A stretch of 43,221 nucleotides of DNA, taken from NCBI GenBank assembly GCA_934424575.1, contig CAKRXU010000025.1:1-43221 (forward strand). Reading direction: 5' to 3'. Below, piece by piece: positions 39,781 through 43,221 of the stretch; position 1 is the first letter of the stretch, and each line of letters starts with the position of its first letter. A program made the translations under genes and the position numbers. Under the pieces are notes generated by a model. It did no database searches. It was not told where the DNA came from and saw only the letters and a program-made list of their open reading frames with translations. This DNA is from an uncultured Blautia sp. (GTDB lineage: Bacteria > Bacillota > Clostridia > Lachnospirales > Lachnospiraceae).

Positions 39781-40003
39781 GGTGAGCGAATGTCAGCCGT
39801 AGGAGAAACACCTCCTGTACGGGGACTTAGCAAGGCTTTCGAGGATATGGCGAAATCCGCGATAACAGCTTTTTGCTCTGTCTGAGCGCAGCATGCGCGA
39901 GTTTGCAAAAACTGTTATCCATAGGCGGATTTCACCATATCCCGAAAACGCAGCGTGTCCCCGTACAGGAGGTGTTTCTCCGTAGGCGTCCCCATTCCTC
40001 ACC
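39781..40003. repeat. About 220-bp long imperfect palindrome
   Basis: The outer ends are GGTGAG (39781) and CTCACC (to 40003). A perfect 25-base inverted pair lies at 39802-39826 and 39957-39981 (beginning GGAGAAACACC). Inner arms include GGATATGG/CCATATCC, GAAATCCGC/GCGGATTTC and TTTTTGC/GCAAAAA. It ends exactly at the stop codon of the Cys-rich protein gene. It has no coding potential beyond random frames. Size and symmetry suggest a non-autonomous mobile element or a strongly folded transcript end. Confidence 0.75.
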
Positions 40004-40284
40004 TACCCCATCTTCTTCATCAACTCCACCAACTCCGCATACTTCCCAGTCACATACCCATAATTCTTCCTCTTATGCGGCAGCTGACAATCCGTGCAGT
40101 CCTTAAATCCCTTATCCGTAAACTTAAAACTCCCGCCACATTTATCACCCAGTGCATACAACGGGCAATAACAAAACAGACAATTAAAATTCTCCGGGTC
40201 TGCCCCTTTATGGCATGGAAAATATTCGCACTCCTTATTGCTGAAGTAGGAATAATGCATACCTTCCCAATACGGTTTCTCCAT
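40003..40284 (-). CDS. Cysteine-rich small domain protein
   Basis: The 93-residue protein starts at MEKPYWEG (40284), with GGAGGTG just before it. It has eight cysteines or so arranged as NKECEYFPCHKG, NCLFCYCPLYAL, DKCGG and FKDCTDCQLPH, i.e. probable metal ligands. This matches the Cys-rich small domain family (PF04071 as I recall it), whose members are often near cobalamin genes and have no assigned reaction. A cobalamin riboswitch lies 380 bases upstream on the same strand, but a strong terminator lies between them. The stop codon forms the edge of the long palindrome. Confidence 0.78.
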   Translation of the reverse strand: MEKPYWEGMHYSYFSNKECEYFPCHKGADPENFNCLFCYCPLYALGDKCGGSFKFTDKGFKDCTDCQLPHKRKNYGYVTGKYAELVELMKKMG

Positions 40285-40335
40285 AATATTCACCTCCATC
40301 CCCTTTTCATCCTATTATATCCTATAAGAAGATAT

Positions 40336-40367
40336 AAAAAAAGCAGCTATGACCAATGTCATGCTGT
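40336..40367 (-). terminator. Strong intrinsic terminator after the riboswitch-linked remnant
   Basis: CAGC-ATGAC pairs with GTCAT-(A)-GCTG on the minus strand, followed by seven T. It closes the riboswitch transcription unit directly after the remnant frame's stop. Confidence 0.8.
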
Positions 40368-40370
40368 CAT

Positions 40371-40566
40371 TCAAACATTCTTATAGAGGATTTGCGATGC
40401 TGCTCCGGGGTAGACAATGAATCCGTTCAAATATGCGGAGGGAACGAATGCATCCGAAGCAGTATCGCCTGCCATTTAATCATACCCTTAATGGGTTACC
40501 ATGCTCTGCGGCGGCTACCGCAATTACAAGCATGAGGTATAATTCATACGAACAGGCGAATTCCAT
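40371..40566 (-). pseudogene. Remnant of a cobalamin-riboswitch-controlled gene
   Basis: Between the riboswitch terminator and the next terminator only about 200 bases remain. Two minus-strand frames look coding-like: MEFACSYELYLMLVIAVAAAE (from 40566, 28 codons) and, in another frame, MAGDTASDAFVPSAYLNGF to NV (40475-40371, 34 codons, stop just before the terminator). Neither has a ribosome-binding site. Their order (hydrophobic part then C-terminal end) suggests the two tips of a larger, internally deleted and frame-shifted gene. The family is not recognised; a cobalamin-related membrane protein would fit the riboswitch. Confidence 0.4.
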
Positions 40567-40596
40567 AAAAAAATGCCTGCTTCCAATAAGCAGACA
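40567..40596 (-). terminator. Riboswitch expression-platform terminator
   Basis: TGTCTGCTT pairs with AAGCAGGCA around ATTGG and runs into seven T on the minus strand, 65 bases after the aptamer. This is the usual distance and form for transcription attenuation by a cobalamin riboswitch. Confidence 0.8.
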
Positions 40597-40660
40597 ACAC
40601 TCTGGGACTGCGGATATCCCTAAGTTGGTTGTTACACTTTACACGGAAGTTTAACCTCGC

Positions 40661-40831
40661 CATACAAAGCAGGTTTCCTGACTTCAGGATCATCGCTTGC
40701 CTTCCCCTTCTCATACTATGTACAATGGGATAATGAAGGTTCGCTCCTCTGTTACAGTGACCGGATCGCTCAGGACTCTCACCTGATTCCCTCTTCTGAC
40801 TGCTACGCGGACACAGCCAGCACTTCATATG
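40661..40831 (-). promoter_or_regulatory. Cobalamin (B12) riboswitch aptamer
   Basis: The minus strand contains the diagnostic elements in order: GAGGGAATCAGGTGAGAGTCC, then CGATCCGGTCACTGTAA, a variable peripheral hairpin (GAACCTTC ... GAAGGGG), and the B12 box AAGTCAGGAAACCTGCTT (40667-40683). The outer stem is CATATGAAG with CTTTGTATG. It binds adenosyl- or methylcobalamin and normally shuts off B12 uptake or synthesis genes. The gene now downstream is only a remnant. Confidence 0.92.
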
Positions 40832-40925
40832 TTCAATATGGAATTATACTGACATTATAGTAACATACCCTTTAGTCATTGTCAATAGTGTCTGATACTT
40901 TTTTCACAAATTCATAAGTAAAAAG

Positions 40926-41068
40926 GTTACTGTTCACACACTACTATCCCGCGAGGTGTTTTGGCATGAATATGCCAAAATCCCGAGACATACAAGCCAA
41001 AATTCCATTGCCGCAGGCAATCTGGAATGAATTTTGGCTACGTTACTGTGAACGGAGTGAACAGTAAC
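40926..41068. repeat. Dispersed palindromic element, copy C (inverted orientation)
   Basis: About 143 bases starting GTTACTGTTCACAC and ending GTGAACAGTAAC. It carries ATCCCGCGAGGTGTTTTG and AATCCCGAGACATAC, the reverse complement of the internal signatures of copies A and B. It lies between the B12 riboswitch and the nudC promoter. The remaining bases 40832-40925 show nothing recognisable. Confidence 0.85.
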
Positions 41069-41111
41069 GTAAAAAGTTATAATCTCTTTTCACACCCGTT
41101 TTTTCTCTGTG

Positions 41112-41140
41112 TTGCATTTTTTCTGCGTGTGTCCTATACT
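41112..41140 (+). promoter_or_regulatory. Promoter of the NADH pyrophosphatase gene
   Basis: TTGCAT, a 17-base spacer and TATACT, about 60 bases before the ATG and 40 bases after palindromic copy C. Confidence 0.6.
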
Positions 41141-41201
41141 GAATTATATTTTCCGGTCCTGCATGACCACTACGTAATTATCACCAAAAGGAGGATTTTT
41201 T

Positions 41202-42050
41202 ATGATTCAGGATATCGCACCTCATGTTTATCATAATGAATACAAACCGGTCACACCGGATGGCAACAGCATCATTCTCGCTTACGAAAATGGAAAGTGT
41301 TTCTTCCATAAAAGAGAAGATGACGTTTCCATCTCTCTTCCACGTTTTCGCGAACTGGAAGGAAATGTAAGCGATCTGTACGAAAATTATATCTATCTTT
41401 TCTCCATTGATCAGGAACGTTTTTATCTGATCCCGGGACTTGATACATCCCTGCTGCCGGGCTATGAATTCCATGAAACAAGAGAGCTTCGTTATGTCCA
41501 GCCACAGTATCTTGCTTTCGCCACAGTCACCGGATATCAGCTCTGGTTCTGGTACAAAAATCGTCGTTTCTGCGGATGCTGCGGAAAACCAATGAAACAT
41601 GACACAAAAGAGCGTATGATGTACTGTCCTTCCTGTGGCCGTCAGGAATACCCGGTGCTTATGCCGGCTGTCATCGTCGGCATCACAAATGGTGACAAGA
41701 TCATTTGTTCCAAATATGAAGGTCGTAGCTTTAAACAATATGCACTGATCGCCGGATTTGCAGAAATTGGGGAAACCATTGAAGAGACCGTCCAGCGTGA
41801 GGTCATGGAAGAGGTCGGCCTTAAAGTCAAAAATCTTCGTTATTACAAGAGCCAGCCATGGTCCTTCTCCGGCACTTTACTTTTCGGATTTTTCTGTGAT
41901 GTAGACGGAGATGATACTCTCACGGTGGATCACAAAGAGCTTTCCATAGCACAGTGGTTTGAACGCGATCAAATTATCGGTCAGGACACCAACAGCAGTC
42001 TTACCAACGAGATGATGATGGTATTTGCTGCTGGAAAAGAACCAAAATAA
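41202..42050 (+). CDS. nudC: NADH pyrophosphatase / RNA-deNADding Nudix hydrolase
   Basis: The 282-residue NudC-family protein has an N-terminal domain (1-115) and a four-cysteine zinc ribbon (FCGCCGKPM ... YCPSCGRQEYP, about 126-148). The complete Nudix box GFAEIGETIEETVQREVMEEVGL has spacing Gx5Ex7REUxEExGU (about 186-208). The NudC signature SQPWSFSGTLLFGF follows. It hydrolyses NAD(H) to NMN(H) and AMP and can remove NAD caps from RNA. It starts with AAAAGGAGG. It is monocistronic with its own promoter and a hairpin after the stop. All key residues are present. Confidence 0.95.
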   Translation: MIQDIAPHVYHNEYKPVTPDGNSIILAYENGKCFFHKREDDVSISLPRFRELEGNVSDLYENYIYLFSIDQERFYLIPGLDTSLLPGYEFHETRELRYVQPQYLAFATVTGYQLWFWYKNRRFCGCCGKPMKHDTKERMMYCPSCGRQEYPVLMPAVIVGITNGDKIICSKYEGRSFKQYALIAGFAEIGETIEETVQREVMEEVGLKVKNLRYYKSQPWSFSGTLLFGFFCDVDGDDTLTVDHKELSIAQWFERDQIIGQDTNSSLTNEMMMVFAAGKEPK

Positions 42051-42060
42051 AGAATAGACA

Positions 42061-42096
42061 AACGTGGTATCTGTTTTTACAAGCAGACACCACGTT
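42061..42096 (+). terminator. Hairpin after nudC
   Basis: AACGTGGTaTCTG pairs with CAGAcACCACGTT around a T-rich loop. It lacks a clear following T-run, so termination strength is uncertain. Confidence 0.5.
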
Positions 42097-42156
42097 CAGA
42101 CTATCGCATTATACTTTTCCCAGTTCCCTATTGCTTCATTCAGTAATTTGCCTTTA

Positions 42157-42350
42157 CTATTTGTTCACAATCATCTGTTCTTCCTGAACCTTTTTTATCT
42201 CCTCCAGAGGCAGATTCAGCATGTCAGCAACCTCTTCCGGCGTTTTTCCGCTCATAATCTCTTTATTGCTCATAAGATGTTTCATTCCTGCATCATATCT
42301 GCACCGGTTATTCCAGATGTATACACATCCAGTTTCGTCTCATCACGCAT
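42157..42350 (-). pseudogene. Small helical protein gene split by a frameshift
   Basis: One frame starts MRDETKLDVYTSG at 42350 behind AGAGGAGAAATC and soon stops. Another continues with YIWNNRCRYDAGMKHLMSNKEIM and SGKTPEEVADMLNLPLEEIKKVQEEQ, ending at 42157. Joining them near DVY gives a single small protein of about 64 residues with a LysM/helix-turn-like TPEEVADMLNLPLEEI region. The downstream half may still be made from the ATG at 42285 (42 codons). The family is not recognised. Confidence 0.45.
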
Positions 42351-42451
42351 GATTTCTCCTCTCCGGGGAACCGGGATTTATTCTTTTGTATAAAAACATA
42401 TTATCATGCAGATCTGCACTTTACAATTCTGTGAATTAAAAACTCTATTCT

Positions 42452-42606
42452 CACATGACTGAAGTCACGTGCTTCCAGACGCTTTAGGCGTCAGACTAAA
42501 TATCGGCGGATACGCCTGTAACTTAGGTGCGCAGTTATGCGCATTTTCCATGCCGGATACGACAGGTTCCCACATAACAGGTAGTCCACTGTATATCTGC
42601 CTGCGT
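42452..42606 (-). mobile_element. Right end and omega-RNA region of an IS605-type element
   Basis: Past the TnpB stop the minus strand carries several hairpins, GACGC-TTTA-GGCGTC (about 42478-42493) and CACGTGACT-TC-AGTCATGTG (42452-42471), then returns to ordinary DNA. In TnpB elements the guide (omega) RNA overlaps the 3' end of tnpB and the right end, with the guide taken from the flank beyond it. That RNA is expected here. The exact end is not fixed. Confidence 0.55.
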
Positions 42607-43221
42607 TTATGCTGCTCTTAAGTTCATTTCTGAACTGAGTTTTCTCAGATCCGCATAAACACATGAGGTTCTACGCTTTACTGCAGGGACTTTTGCCTCC
42701 AGCAAAGACCTTTCCGTTACCGGAAGGGGTTTTAAAAGCTCTCTGATAAAATATCTTGCTCCAATATTATAAGATGCTGACAGGTCACAATTATATCGTT
42801 TTCCTGTCTGAAATACACACAGGCTGTGGTTTCCCGGATCACGGGTAACTGTTCCGGTTCCATCATACGCAAGCCTGCTGGTATTCCATGCACAGATCCT
42901 TGATATCCTCATCCTGTTTCTGTGTGCCTGATGTTCACAGCATTTCTGGATATCCTGTTTTCTCCACAGATGCAGTTTCTGTTTCTTTCTCCCAGATATC
43001 TTTCCCTTTGTCTCCAAGTATTCGAAAACAATTACATCTGCATAGTTCTCTTTTGCATATTTTATGACTGCTCCTGCAATTTTTCTGCCCAGTTCGATAT
43101 TCAGACGTTTCGCATAAGCCCATCTGCTCTTTGCCTGTGCAGATCCATGTTCTCTCTGGAATCTCTTTATCCGTCCCAGCACACGGTACATCCGGTCTTT
43201 TTCACTGGAAAAATCGATAAA
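42607..43221 (-). CDS. tnpB: TnpB-like RNA-guided nuclease (IS200/IS605 OrfB), 5' end outside window
   Basis: 204 residues of the C-terminal half are visible and the frame continues past the window edge. Seen are the ALGRKIAGAVIK-like helix (LNIELGRKIAGAVIKYAKEN), the RuvC-II glutamate in VIVFEYLETKG, and the RuvC-III aspartate in YNCDLSASYNIGARYF. The zinc-finger region has CCEHQAHRNRMRISRICAWNTS and LCVFQTGK. The usual CPxCG pairs of that finger are reduced, a variant seen in some Lachnospiraceae TnpBs. The RuvC acids seen here are intact, but the first one is off the window. TnpB uses an omega RNA to cut DNA and maintain its element. No TnpA is visible. Confidence 0.8.
   Translation of the reverse strand, partial: FIDFSSEKDRMYRVLGRIKRFQREHGSAQAKSRWAYAKRLNIELGRKIAGAVIKYAKENYADVIVFEYLETKGKISGRKKQKLHLWRKQDIQKCCEHQAHRNRMRISRICAWNTSRLAYDGTGTVTRDPGNHSLCVFQTGKRYNCDLSASYNIGARYFIRELLKPLPVTERSLLEAKVPAVKRRTSCVYADLRKLSSEMNLRAA

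Noticed and set aside
40433..40654. 73-codon plus-strand frame
   Set aside because: It runs antisense through the riboswitch expression platform and terminator and has no ribosome-binding site.
18718..41068. CRISPR array from repeated palindromic sequence
   Set aside because: Copies are thousands of bases apart, about 142 bases long and in both orientations; no regular spacers and no cas genes.

Overview
The window reads as chromosomal DNA of a gut Firmicute of the family Lachnospiraceae (a Blautia/Ruminococcus-type organism). The grounds are moderate G+C, strong AGGAGG ribosome-binding sites, occasional TTG starts, GRM5-type microcompartment gene order, an EFR1-type ferrodoxin and a Lachnospiraceae-style TnpB. 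The species cannot be fixed from sequence alone.

Layout. (1) 1-5290 is an accessory patchwork: a sucrose PTS gene cut short after its EIIB domain, a GH32 sucrose-6-phosphate hydrolase with a divergent AraC regulator, the 3' tip of a group II intron next to a frame-damaged DUF5655 gene, an Rrf2-regulated flavodoxin/ferredoxin gene, a truncated DNA-methyltransferase gene and tiny overlapping ORFs. (2) 5298-18681 is a minus-strand surface-fibre locus. It encodes seven exported or membrane-anchored proteins with SipW-type (YAWF/YAWY) signal segments, most with a shared C-terminal EGxDxxC motif; two ER-type signal peptidases; a PilZ c-di-GMP receptor; a membrane-anchored McrB-like AAA+ ATPase; a DUF2357-like coiled-coil protein; and an SH3/Thr-Pro stalk protein. 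This is the most novel-looking part of the window: a McrB/DUF2357 pair, normally a restriction module, apparently co-opted beside a TasA-like fibre secretion system. (3) 18969-38538 holds L-fucose isomerase, an AraC regulator, RecQ and a 15-gene GRM5-type bacterial microcompartment for fucose/rhamnose-derived 1,2-propanediol. (4) 38650-43221 holds a PHP phosphoesterase, a 220-bp palindrome, a small Cys-rich protein, a cobalamin riboswitch that now controls only a gene remnant, an NADH pyrophosphatase, a broken small gene and the 3' end of a TnpB element.

How the genes work together. FucI makes the ketose; after phosphorylation by a kinase not present here, the class II aldolase releases lactaldehyde. 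Lactaldehyde is reduced to 1,2-propanediol, dehydrated to propionaldehyde by the glycyl-radical enzyme (activated by its radical-SAM partner), and then split between propionyl-CoA/propionyl-phosphate (PduP-like and PduL) and propanol (alcohol dehydrogenases). The shell comes from four single-domain BMC proteins, one tandem BMC protein and one pentamer. The aldolase, aldehyde dehydrogenase, Zn-alcohol dehydrogenase and PduL carry terminal encapsulation-peptide-like helices. In the fibre locus the PilZ protein could couple c-di-GMP to assembly, the signal peptidases would mature the subunits, and the AAA+ protein could power or gate a membrane step. The last statement is inference.

A family of about 142-bp palindromic elements (four copies, at about 18.7, 20.9, 30.3 and 40.9 kb) is scattered through intergenic and operon-internal gaps.
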